From Flavobacteriaceae bacterium (GTDB taxonomy: Bacteria; Bacteroidota; Bacteroidia; Flavobacteriales; Flavobacteriaceae): a stretch of DNA of 64,000 nucleotides. The stretch covers positions 19,767 through 83,766 of the forward strand of contig JAITMD010000017.1 in the NCBI GenBank assembly GCA_031277535.1, read 5' to 3'. Below the pieces are notes generated by a model. It ran no database searches, was not told where the DNA came from, and saw only the letters and a program-made list of their open reading frames with translations. A program made the translations under genes and the position numbers. This document shows, piece by piece, positions 55,577-63,160 of this stretch; the stretch's first letter is position 1, and each line of letters opens with the position of its first letter.

Positions 55577-55607
55577 CAAATATAGACAATTGTCTAAGTA
55601 AAACAAA
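55577..55607 (-). promoter_or_regulatory. Leftward early promoter
   Basis: On the minus strand: TTTG at 55607-55604, a 19-bp spacer, and TATATTTG at 55584-55577. This is a full match to the Bacteroidota -33/-7 consensus, the best in the phage. Reads into the early operon. Confidence 0.75.
55584..55595. promoter_or_regulatory. Perfect palindrome in early promoter, likely repressor operator
   Basis: AGACAATTGTCT, 12 bp, perfect, within the spacer of the early promoter and 42 bp before the repressor gene. The neighbouring GAACGTTC palindrome at 55511-55518 is a second candidate. Confidence 0.6.
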
Positions 55608-55636
55608 TACTAATTAAACTTTTTTCTATTTTTAAA

Positions 55637-56326
55637 ATGAAGGCAATTGAAAGAATAATACAATATATTGATTTAAAAGGACTTACGAATAGTTCTTTTG
55701 AGAAAAAGACAGGTCTGTCTAATGGCTATATTGGTACTCAATTTAAAAGAAACGCAGACTTAGGAGAAGGGGTTTTGAATAAAATTTTAGACAATTGTTT
55801 AGATATTAATCCAGAATGGCTATTAACAGGAAAAGGTTCTATGTTAAAACCTAATTCACTTCAATTGATTGATAAAAATAGAAAAACGATAGATAAAACA
55901 GTTGAAGACCAAGAAATACCTCTTTATAATTTAGAAGCCACAGCTGGGCTCAAAGAATTGTTCGCGAGTGAAACACCTTCTCAAGTATTAGATACTATTA
56001 GAATACCTAATTTACCAAAATGTGATGGTGCAGTTACTGTATCTGGAGATAGTATGTATCCATTATTAAAAAGTGGAGATATAGTATTGTATAAAGAAGC
56101 CTTTGTTGAAGATATTTTCTTTGGGGAGATGTATTTACTTAGTGTTCAATTAAATGAATGGGATGAATATATTACTGTTAAGTATATTCAGAGATCAGAT
56201 ATAGGAGAGGACTATGTAAAGTTAGTTAGCCAAAACCAACATCATCAACCAAAGGATATTTTAAAATCTAAGATTACTGCATTAGCAATAGTAAAGGCGA
56301 GTATAAGAATTAATACAATGATGTAA
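55637..56326 (+). CDS. LexA/CI-like phage repressor (HTH plus S24 peptidase)
   Basis: 229 aa. N-terminal HTH (residues about 5-65; SFEKKTGLSNGYIGTQFKRN) and the 'INPEWLLTGKG' motif typical of Bacteroidota repressors. The C-terminal S24 domain has VSGDSMYP near 138 (catalytic Ser) and ITVKYIQ near 181 (catalytic Lys). It should hold the lytic genes silent and cleave itself after RecA activation. Divergent from the early operon. Confidence 0.9.
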   Translation: MKAIERIIQYIDLKGLTNSSFEKKTGLSNGYIGTQFKRNADLGEGVLNKILDNCLDINPEWLLTGKGSMLKPNSLQLIDKNRKTIDKTVEDQEIPLYNLEATAGLKELFASETPSQVLDTIRIPNLPKCDGAVTVSGDSMYPLLKSGDIVLYKEAFVEDIFFGEMYLLSVQLNEWDEYITVKYIQRSDIGEDYVKLVSQNQHHQPKDILKSKITALAIVKASIRINTMM

Positions 56327-56383
56327 TCAAGAGAAGTTTTTTATTTCTTTATATTTGGTTTTATTAACAAAATATATAATATT

Positions 56384-57037
56384 ATGGATCGATTATTACT
56401 TTTATTCTTTGGATTATCCTTTTTATGTACCAATGGGCAGAATTATAATAGTGTTTATGCTCCAAGTAAATCAAGTAATAATAACCTATCTGAAACCATT
56501 AGGCAGCAAGAACAATTGAACTTACAAAATAAAGAACAAAGAAAGCGTAAAGAAGAGTTTGAATATAATAAAAAACTTGATGCAAAAAAACATAATTATT
56601 CTGATAATAACATGATTATAACAGATAATTATAAGAGAGAATATTTCTTAAATGCTTTAAAAAAAGGAGCTCCACACATTGCATTTGGTTTTGAAGATGA
56701 TTATTTTATATATCCAACTGTAAAAGATGTTAGTGATTTATTTAAAAATACAGAAGATATTCAGAAGGCGGCTTTTGTATCCTCTTTAACTCAGTTGTTA
56801 GAAAATATTGAGTATGTTAAGAGTTATAAAAATACATTTAAAAATGAATTACATATTAAAGGTGTTATTTTTAGGACGAATACAATAATTAACTATGAAA
56901 CAAGAAGATATTATTTTCAGTTTACCATAAATGAGATTGAAGGATTTCCAGATTTTATGGATATGAAAGAAATTGTAGATTACATTACAGAAAATAATAT
57001 GGAAAATATTATTTACATTAAAAATAGTTCAAAATAG
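56384..57037 (+). CDS. Secreted protein mimicking a virion protein N-terminus
   Basis: 217 aa. Signal peptide MDRLLLLFFGLSFLCTNGQ. Residues about 30-75 (NLSETIRQQEQLNLQNKEQR and on) align with residues 15-60 of the virion protein at 28170, about 19 identities in 33 at the core including FEY and QLN. The rest is an unrelated alpha/beta domain. It lies 57 bp after the repressor on the same strand, so it is likely made in the lysogen and exported to the periplasm. Superinfection exclusion by competing with an ejected protein is inference. Confidence 0.75.
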   Translation: MDRLLLLFFGLSFLCTNGQNYNSVYAPSKSSNNNLSETIRQQEQLNLQNKEQRKRKEEFEYNKKLDAKKHNYSDNNMIITDNYKREYFLNALKKGAPHIAFGFEDDYFIYPTVKDVSDLFKNTEDIQKAAFVSSLTQLLENIEYVKSYKNTFKNELHIKGVIFRTNTIINYETRRYYFQFTINEIEGFPDFMDMKEIVDYITENNMENIIYIKNSSK

Positions 57038-57039
57038 CT

Positions 57040-57621
57040 ATGAAGAAATTATTAATAGTGTTTGCTTTGTTTCTTAGTATTAACTCATTTGCTCAGGTTA
57101 ATTCAGCACAAACAGTATCTGTTTGGCAAGCTAAAGAATATAGTAAAGATATATCTCTATTTAGAGCTAAATATTTTTTATTTAATAGAGTATTAGGAGT
57201 ATCAGAAGATATAAAAACTTTTGAGCTTATTCCATTGGCAGCTTCAAGTTCAGGGGAGTTGACTACTTTATTTTATAAGTCAGAAGATTTTAAGAAAGAA
57301 GGACTTATTTTAGGTTTCTATGGTAATTATTGGAATGATGCAGGAGTTATATATCAAGGATATTCATTTAAAAATCTAACTAAAGAAGAAGCAATTGAAT
57401 TTATGGATAAAATTAGTACTTCAATAGGTGATAACTCTAAGTTTATGGGTAAGAATTCAGATAATAATAACATATATTTTAAGTATAAAGATATTGATGT
57501 GTTAGTATATTATTCTGGTACTGGTGCTATAATTAGATTATTTTGGAATGGATTTGATAGTACTTGGGATGGATTGGCATTTGATAGATCGAAACGAAGA
57601 TTTGAAAAGAAATTAAAGTAA
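57040..57621 (+). CDS. Secreted protein, lysogeny operon
   Basis: 193 aa. Signal peptide MKKLLIVFALFLSINSFAQ. The mature protein is alpha/beta without recognised motif. It starts 2 bp after the previous stop, so the two are one unit with the repressor. Periplasmic; perhaps a partner of the mimic protein. Confidence 0.7.
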   Translation: MKKLLIVFALFLSINSFAQVNSAQTVSVWQAKEYSKDISLFRAKYFLFNRVLGVSEDIKTFELIPLAASSSGELTTLFYKSEDFKKEGLILGFYGNYWNDAGVIYQGYSFKNLTKEEAIEFMDKISTSIGDNSKFMGKNSDNNNIYFKYKDIDVLVYYSGTGAIIRLFWNGFDSTWDGLAFDRSKRRFEKKLK

Positions 57622-57662
57622 CCACTCAAGCAAATGCTAAGTTTGCTTATATAAAATAGAGA

Positions 57663-57690
57663 AGCGCAACCTAATAAGTTGCGCTTTTTT
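57663..57690 (+). terminator. Terminator of the repressor operon
   Basis: AGCGCAAC pairs with GTTGCGCT around CTAATAA, then Ts. Confidence 0.9.
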
Positions 57691-57708
57691 AAAGATAAGT
57701 TATATTTG
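57679..57708 (+). promoter_or_regulatory. Promoter of the HipA-like cassette
   Basis: TTG at 57679-57681 (inside the terminator stem), 19-bp spacer, TATATTTG at 57701-57708, 30 bp before the ATG at 57739. A full consensus promoter. Confidence 0.75.
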
Positions 57709-57738
57709 TTAATTATTAAATAAATATTAATACATAGA

Positions 57739-58539
57739 ATGATTGAAGTTTTAAAGTTAGTACAGATATATCAAGTTATGCCTGGTGGTTCTACAATGCC
57801 TTTGTTGATTGAAGCTAAAAATTCTAAAGGAGAAATAGGTAAGTATGTGGTAAAGTTATTCTCTGTTAAAATGAATAAAGAGAATTTCTCTTTAGCTAAA
57901 GAAATAATTGTAAATTGTATGGCTAAAGAGTTTGATTTGAATGTACCGTCTTTTGGTGTTATAAAAATTGATTTTTCTTTATTAAAAGATTATTATCCCG
58001 AAAATGTTATAGAAAAATTAGATAAGGGGTTTGCTTTTTGTAGTTCATTTATGAGTCAACATGTTTTAGCTGACAGTAATTTTTCAGTTAAGTTTGCTGG
58101 AAATTATAATTTTCCTATTTTATATGCTTTTGATAGTCTAATTTTAAATACTGATAGAGGTGGATTTAGAAATAAACCAAATCTACTTGTAAATGATGAT
58201 GAATTTTGTTTAATAGATCATGAGTTGACATTACCATTTATTAATAGTCTATATACAACTAAAGATAAAGGGAACTATTTTATATCACTTTCTAATTTTG
58301 CATATCAAAAGCATATTGCTTTTGATATATTAAGAAAAAGAAGTAATGATAAACATATGTTTGATGAGTTTGAAGAGTATATGAAATTTTTTGATAGTAC
58401 AAGAATTAATGCTATATTTAATGAACTAAATTTTTTAGGAATACCATATGGTGCTAAAGCGTCCTACAATGATTTTTTTAATTTATTTAAGAGTAAAAGC
58501 AATGATGTTTGTAAAATAATAAAAGAAAGTTTGAGATGA
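57739..58539 (+). CDS. HipA-like kinase (HipA_2 type)
   Basis: 266 aa. The pattern is that of the small HipA-like kinase family: strand with KYVVKLFS (Lys for ATP), VNCMAKEFDLNVPSFGVI, then FDSLILNTDRGGFRNKPNLL with the catalytic NxDR..N and CLIDHELTLPF with the metal-binding Asp. The usual HipA N-terminal subdomain and a HipB partner are absent. It overlaps a DUF3037 gene by 4 bp, the usual partner of this family. Toxin or defence role is inference. Confidence 0.8.
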   Translation: MIEVLKLVQIYQVMPGGSTMPLLIEAKNSKGEIGKYVVKLFSVKMNKENFSLAKEIIVNCMAKEFDLNVPSFGVIKIDFSLLKDYYPENVIEKLDKGFAFCSSFMSQHVLADSNFSVKFAGNYNFPILYAFDSLILNTDRGGFRNKPNLLVNDDEFCLIDHELTLPFINSLYTTKDKGNYFISLSNFAYQKHIAFDILRKRSNDKHMFDEFEEYMKFFDSTRINAIFNELNFLGIPYGAKASYNDFFNLFKSKSNDVCKIIKESLR

Positions 58540-59381
58540 ATTATATAAAGTATAGTTATTGTCTGCTAAAATATAAACATACTCCTATTATAGATGAAAG
58601 TTTAAATATAGGTGTACTTTGTTATGTTGAAAATTCACACCGTTTTTATTTTAAAAGTTATAAAAACCTGACTAGAGTTAAACATGCATACCAGAATGTT
58701 CCTGAAAAAACTTTAAGAGAAAAGATAGGTATTGTTTCTAAAAAAGTTGATAGACTAAATAAGTATGGAGTTGGTATATTTAGTTTGTTATATGATTTTA
58801 AAGATTTTATATATGAAGAATTTATTGATTATGACTCTACTATTTTGCAATTTGATAAATTTGAAACTACTACTGCATATAATATAGATGAAATAGAACT
58901 GATAGATATGTTATGTAATAATTTTATTATTGATAATTATAAAGAGAATATTTATAAAGCAAAAGAGCCTTTATTAATTCAAAAGGTCTTTAATAAGATA
59001 GAAAACATAAAAAAATTTAAAGAAAATTATATTTTCTATGAGCATTATGATATTAAAAATTCTTTAGGAACAAAAATTCCTTTTGATTTTGCATGGCAAA
59101 ATGGGACATTTAATTTAGCGAGAGCGATTAGTTTCGATTTAAAAGAAGAAAGTTCTATAATAGAAAAGGCTTATAAAAATTTTGGGCAGTTTGTTGATTT
59201 AAATGATTATCATTATAGATTTGACGCATTATTAGCCAAGCCAAGTCAAAGAAATCTATTTAAAACTTATGATAATATTGTAGAGTTGTTTAATAAATAT
59301 GATTATATTAAAGTTGTAGAGGAAGATGAAATAGATGATTATGTAGAAGATTTTATGATTAGTAGTATAAAAAGAAGATAA
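58536..59381 (+). CDS. DUF3037 protein, HipA-like partner
   Basis: 281 aa. KYSYCLLKYKHTPIIDESLN and IGVLCYV at the start are the DUF3037 signature; the rest is helical with acidic ends. These genes usually sit next to HipA-like kinases, as here. Its function is unknown; it may bind or neutralise the kinase. Confidence 0.75.
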   Translation: MNYIKYSYCLLKYKHTPIIDESLNIGVLCYVENSHRFYFKSYKNLTRVKHAYQNVPEKTLREKIGIVSKKVDRLNKYGVGIFSLLYDFKDFIYEEFIDYDSTILQFDKFETTTAYNIDEIELIDMLCNNFIIDNYKENIYKAKEPLLIQKVFNKIENIKKFKENYIFYEHYDIKNSLGTKIPFDFAWQNGTFNLARAISFDLKEESSIIEKAYKNFGQFVDLNDYHYRFDALLAKPSQRNLFKTYDNIVELFNKYDYIKVVEEDEIDDYVEDFMISSIKRR

Positions 59382-59382
59382 C

Positions 59383-59408
59383 AAAAGCCACTCAATTGAG
59401 TGGCTTTT
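59383..59408. terminator. Bidirectional terminator
   Basis: AAAAGCCACTC pairs with GAGTGGCTTTT around AATT. Serves the convergent DUF3037 gene and the regulator ending at 59412. Confidence 0.9.
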
Positions 59409-59411
59409 GTT

Positions 59412-59795
59412 TTATTTATTCTTTTCAAGCTCTTCAAGCTTCTTGAGTATTTTAATTTGTGTTTTAGATATTACATCAAGTTTAGCAGCTATTTGTTGCA
59501 GTGTTATTTTGCTTCCATCATCTAACATATTTTGCTGTACTTGTTCAAGTGTTTTATCAATAAAAACAGGTAAATGTCCTTTTGTTAGAAATAAATAGTT
59601 TACATTAGGAATGTGTTTAACAGCATTCTCAGCAAATGCAGCAGTTATAGATTTAGTTTTACCATACATTATAGAACTAAGTACAGAATGGTTTTTATAG
59701 CCTAATAGTGGCCACAATCCATTTACTGTAACCTTTAATTCATCTGCGAGCATTTGAATTCTTTCTTTTGGATCTTCTATTATTTTGTTTTCCAT
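59412..59795 (-). CDS. HTH regulator downstream of integrase
   Basis: 127 aa. Residues 8-75 resemble an XRE-like HTH of the Bacteroidota type (LADELKVTVNGLWPLLGYKN, ending NYLFLTKGHLP, similar to the repressor's WLLTGKG). A C-terminal coiled coil (residues 80-127) suggests dimers. Its start overlaps the integrase stop by one base, so the two are co-made; it may control integration or excision. Confidence 0.7.
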   Translation of the reverse strand: MENKIIEDPKERIQMLADELKVTVNGLWPLLGYKNHSVLSSIMYGKTKSITAAFAENAVKHIPNVNYLFLTKGHLPVFIDKTLEQVQQNMLDDGSKITLQQIAAKLDVISKTQIKILKKLEELEKNK

Positions 59796-61105
59796 TATAA
59801 GGCTTTATTTTGTTTTTTCTTATTGTTCCAATACTCAGCTAATATATTAGCGCTTTCCATATTTGTTTGCTTGTTATAATCAAGCATTTGTCTTTCGCTT
59901 TTCCATCCACAAACATCCATAATAACTTTGTTAGGGACTTTATTAAATAAATTAGTAGCGAAGGACCTTCTACAGATATGAGAAGTTACAAGCTCATATT
60001 TTTTGTATTTATCTACTTTTTTACGAGTAGTTTGTTCACCTGTGACAGGATCAGAGACAATTTCTTGCACACCTCCAATCATCAGTTCATTTATTTTAGC
60101 TAATTTACAAATTTCTTTAATTCTAACATTAAATTCAGCATCATCACAAGAAGGTGGTAATTCACCATTTCGTTTTTGTAATATTTCAATTACGTATGGA
60201 TGTATTGGTATTGCTACTTTATGATTAGTTTTCTTTGTTGTTGTTTTAATGTATACATTATCAATATTGTCAATTGAAAGTCTATGTAAAAAGTCTGATA
60301 TTCTTAATCCAGTACATAAACCTATTATAAAATTATCCCTAACATTATTAAGGTGTACATTCTTAATATTCAAGTTGTAGATATTATCTATTTCCTCCTC
60401 TGTTAAGTAAGGGTCTTTGTATTCTACTTCTTTAGGTTTAACAAAGACTTGCCCTTTATATCCTTTGTTTACTTGAATGTTCAACTGTTCTGCTCTTTCG
60501 CAAAAGAACCTTATTCTTCTTATATGCCTAACGATTGTTGAGGAAGAATATTCTTTAAGTGTTAAGTATTCGCTATATCTATCAAGAGTATCTACAGAAA
60601 CATCGATAAGTTTTATTTTCTTTTTCTTCTCAAATTCAATGATCAAGTCGCGAGCTCGTGAATATTGTAATTTAGTTTCATCACTCATATATTTAGATAC
60701 AGATACTTTATGAGTTGAAGCTTTATTATCCAACCACCAGGTTGCGAAATCAGAAAGATATACTTCTTCGTTTTTGATTTTAAGTACATCTTCTATAAAG
60801 GAACGGTTAAAGAATGTGTTCACAATTGATTGTAGCCATTCCTTATTTATTGTTTCTCCATTTATATAAGCAGAGTTAAATGAAGTGATTATAAAAACCT
60901 TTAATTCGCTAAGTTTTAGATTTATTTCTTCTCTATTTCTTATATCTAACACATTCTTGACAGTTTCTTTCTTCTTATCAAAGTGCTTAGGATTAATAAG
61001 AATGTTGAGACGTAAGAACATATCTATTTCTCTTGTGTGTACAAATCTTAAATAGATGGGTGAGGGGTTCTTTTCTCCCCTTAAAAGGAATTTTACAGAA
61101 GCCAT
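59795..61105 (-). CDS. int: Tyrosine integrase
   Basis: 436 aa. An N-terminal arm-binding domain, SAM-like core-binding domain (residues about 120-220), and catalytic domain with Arg in CTGLRISDF (about 262), Lys in KTTKKTNHKVAIP, HICRRS (H-x-x-R, about 377), and Tyr in MLDYNK (about 407). The second His position carries Trp (CGWKSERQ), as in some family members. It integrates the phage into the adjacent tRNA-Arg gene. An array of repeats lies between gene and tRNA. Confidence 0.9.
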   Translation of the reverse strand: MASVKFLLRGEKNPSPIYLRFVHTREIDMFLRLNILINPKHFDKKKETVKNVLDIRNREEINLKLSELKVFIITSFNSAYINGETINKEWLQSIVNTFFNRSFIEDVLKIKNEEVYLSDFATWWLDNKASTHKVSVSKYMSDETKLQYSRARDLIIEFEKKKKIKLIDVSVDTLDRYSEYLTLKEYSSSTIVRHIRRIRFFCERAEQLNIQVNKGYKGQVFVKPKEVEYKDPYLTEEEIDNIYNLNIKNVHLNNVRDNFIIGLCTGLRISDFLHRLSIDNIDNVYIKTTTKKTNHKVAIPIHPYVIEILQKRNGELPPSCDDAEFNVRIKEICKLAKINELMIGGVQEIVSDPVTGEQTTRKKVDKYKKYELVTSHICRRSFATNLFNKVPNKVIMDVCGWKSERQMLDYNKQTNMESANILAEYWNNKKKQNKAL

Positions 61106-61134
61106 TTTTTAACGGGTTTAATTTGACATATTTC

Positions 61135-61315
61135 TGCACAACGACTGCACGACATTTGCACTACTACTGCACAACATTTGCACGAAATTTTATTTATTTC
61201 TGCACGAATACTGCACTGCATTTGCACAACGACTGCACGACATTTGCACAATTATAATTTGCATAATGTTAGTGAGTTAATAATAATGTGGTAGATTTCT
61301 GCACAACATTTGCAC
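61135..61315. repeat. 11-bp-phased TGCAC array (integrase arm or Xis sites?)
   Basis: TGCAC starts at 61135, 61146, 61157, 61168, 61179, 61201, 61212, 61223, 61234, 61245, 61300 and 61311. Every interval is a multiple of 11 bp. Units alternate between TGCACAACGAC and TGCACGACATT types. The array fills the space between the integrase start and the tRNA end, the usual place for attachment-site arms and the integrase promoter. The rest of the gap, to 61395, has no gene. Confidence 0.8.
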
Positions 61316-61395
61316 AACAAAGGTATAAAATAAAAATTATCGTTTTACATAATTATATAAAAAGTTTTATATAAAATGCTTGATTTATATAAAAA

Positions 61396-61423
61396 AAAGC
61401 CTATCAAATAAATGATAGGCTTT
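61396..61423. terminator. Terminator after tRNA-Arg
   Basis: AAAGCCTATCA pairs with TGATAGGCTTT around AATAAA; an A run on the plus strand gives the minus transcript its U tract. Seven bp from the tRNA end, near the attachment core. Confidence 0.85.
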
Positions 61424-61430
61424 GCTTATG

Positions 61431-61504
61431 TGATCCAATCAGGATTCGAACCTGAGACCTACTGCTTAGAAGGCAGTTGCTCTATCCAGCTGAGCTATTG
61501 GACC
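61431..61504 (-). tRNA. tRNA-Arg (anticodon TCT)
   Basis: 74 nt. Acceptor GGTCCAA pairs with TTGGATC; D arm AGCTCAGCTGGATAGAGC; anticodon loop CTTCTAA; T arm GGTTCGAATCC; discriminator A; CCA not encoded. The 3' end faces the prophage, so it is the likely attachment site. Confidence 0.95.
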
Positions 61505-61571
61505 AATTCATAAATATGAATCGTTACAATCGAAAAAAGATATATTGATATGTCTGTTTCTAATTGTGGTG

Positions 61572-61601
61572 CAAATATACTGCTTTTTTCATACAAAACA
61601 A
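61572..61601 (-). promoter_or_regulatory. tRNA promoter
   Basis: On the minus strand: TTG at 61601-61599, 19-bp spacer, TATATTTG at 61579-61572. About 65 bp before the tRNA. Confidence 0.7.
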
Positions 61602-62183
61602 GAGGTATTCTGTCATTTGTGTAAGAATTAGGAGGAATTACATAGAATATATTAGAAGGGTAAGGAGGTAATTGATTGGTTCACAATTTAATATTGTCTG
61701 AAATATTAATAATAAAAAAAGGTAAAAAGAGTAAAAAATAGCGTTGTATTATTTTTAATGATAATTAGAAATATTTGGGTGACTGAAAAGGTAAACAGTA
61801 GCGTCTATAAATAATAAAAGAAGATAAAATGGCTACTTTATATTGGTTATCAAACAGTTTTCTTCGGGAGTTTTGGGAGCATTTTGGGGGATTTGTTCGG
61901 GAAAAGCCCTCTTTTTCCGAACAAATACAGGTGTTTCCTGCAGAGGTTCCGAAGAAAATGGTATTTTATTTCCTTTGTTTACTGATAGTCAGTGTGTTGT
62001 GTTTTAAAAAGAGGCTTTTTTGAGACTTTTTAAGTAAAAAATGGAAAAAAAGGGCAAAAGAGGGTAAAAAAGGGAAGATGCTCACTCTAAAGTTAAGTGA
62101 AAAGTTAGAGAAGGGTTGTTGCTGCCAACAAATGATACTTTGATAGATCGTTTGTGTTTTTATGATAAAGCCATAAATAATTT
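61602..62183. other. Host intergenic stretch without convincing gene
   Basis: AT-rich, with runs such as GGTAAAAAGAGTAAAAAATAG. A 64-codon plus frame at 61829 has no gene-like context. No RNA gene recognised. Confidence 0.5.
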
Positions 62184-62675
62184 TTAGAACAATGGATCTA
62201 CGGGTGCTTGTGTATAAACAATACCTGGTTTTAGATTAGTGTATTTGTAATCTTTTTTTTGAATTGCAATTTGCTCTTCACTATTGTAAGGATGTAGAAT
62301 TTCGTCAGTCCATTGAATACCTACACTACCAATATTTTGTCTATAATCTGTGTTTGTTTTGATATGGTATCTTCCTTTAAACAAAGCATCAAATAGGAAA
62401 GGTAAGATTGAGGTAGGGATGGTATTATTAATTAAATAGTAGTAGTTATTGATTTTAGCGATGGAGTAATCTTTTCTTACTTCAAAACTTAAAAAGCTCT
62501 CATTAGAAATTAATGTACAAGTATGAAAAGAAGGGCTGGTATAAATATCTACTAAATTAACTTCAGGTAACAATTGATTGTACTTCTGTAGTAGAATTTG
62601 CATTACATGAGAAAAAAAACTTAGTTCTGTATTATCTAAATTATCTTGTATAAGCGAAGTATATTTTTTTTCCAT
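62184..62675 (-). CDS. Host hypothetical protein
   Basis: 163 aa, no signal peptide, mixed alpha/beta, ends with IVYTQAPVDPLF. I do not recognise a family. It is the first gene on the host side of the tRNA, alone between two intergenic stretches. Confidence 0.6.
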   Translation of the reverse strand: MEKKYTSLIQDNLDNTELSFFSHVMQILLQKYNQLLPEVNLVDIYTSPSFHTCTLISNESFLSFEVRKDYSIAKINNYYYLINNTIPTSILPFLFDALFKGRYHIKTNTDYRQNIGSVGIQWTDEILHPYNSEEQIAIQKKDYKYTNLKPGIVYTQAPVDPLF

Positions 62676-63160
62676 GGTACAATAATCAATTAAGAATGGG
62701 ACTTCTACTTGCCTATTTTTTAGACAAAATTAGCTTAATGAAGTAGTGTAATCTTGGAAAGCTAAGGTACTAAATTTAAAGCTTTAAATAAGTGTAATTT
62801 AGAAATATTTATAAGTTTGTTTTGGTGTTGTTTATTTGAAATTTGTCATTTTATAATGTTTTGCCACTGGATATTGTAAAAAAAAAGCAAAGGATTTAAG
62901 TGATTGGTATTTAGTGTTTTATTTTGTTTTTAGACTTTTTTTTGATGTTTTAACTTCAAAATTTATGTTAAAATAAAGTATAAGTGCTTTTCGTGGAATG
63001 ATTTTTGTTTTTATTGAAAATGCTTCTTGTAGTGAATTATTTTTTAATAATTGTATTTTTTGATAATTATTATTTAATGTGTTCGACTTTTGTACATATG
63101 TTTTTATTAAAAGTTCATTATTAAGTAGTGTATGAGATATTAAAAAAACAAAATGATTTT
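62676..63160. other. Intergenic stretch, AT-rich
   Basis: No gene or RNA seen. It must hold the promoter of the secreted protein at 63161, but no full TTG/TAnnTTTG pair is clear. Confidence 0.45.

Noticed and set aside
61135..61315. CRISPR array
   Set aside because: Units are 11 bp with no unique spacers and there are no cas genes; the regular phase fits protein-binding sites.
1..61395. Phage RNA polymerase or DNA polymerase gene
   Set aside because: None of the frames shows polymerase motifs. Replication appears to rely on an initiator that recruits the host machinery.
61829..62023. 64-codon plus-strand frame on the host side
   Set aside because: No promoter, no gene-like context, odd composition; more likely chance in an intergenic stretch.
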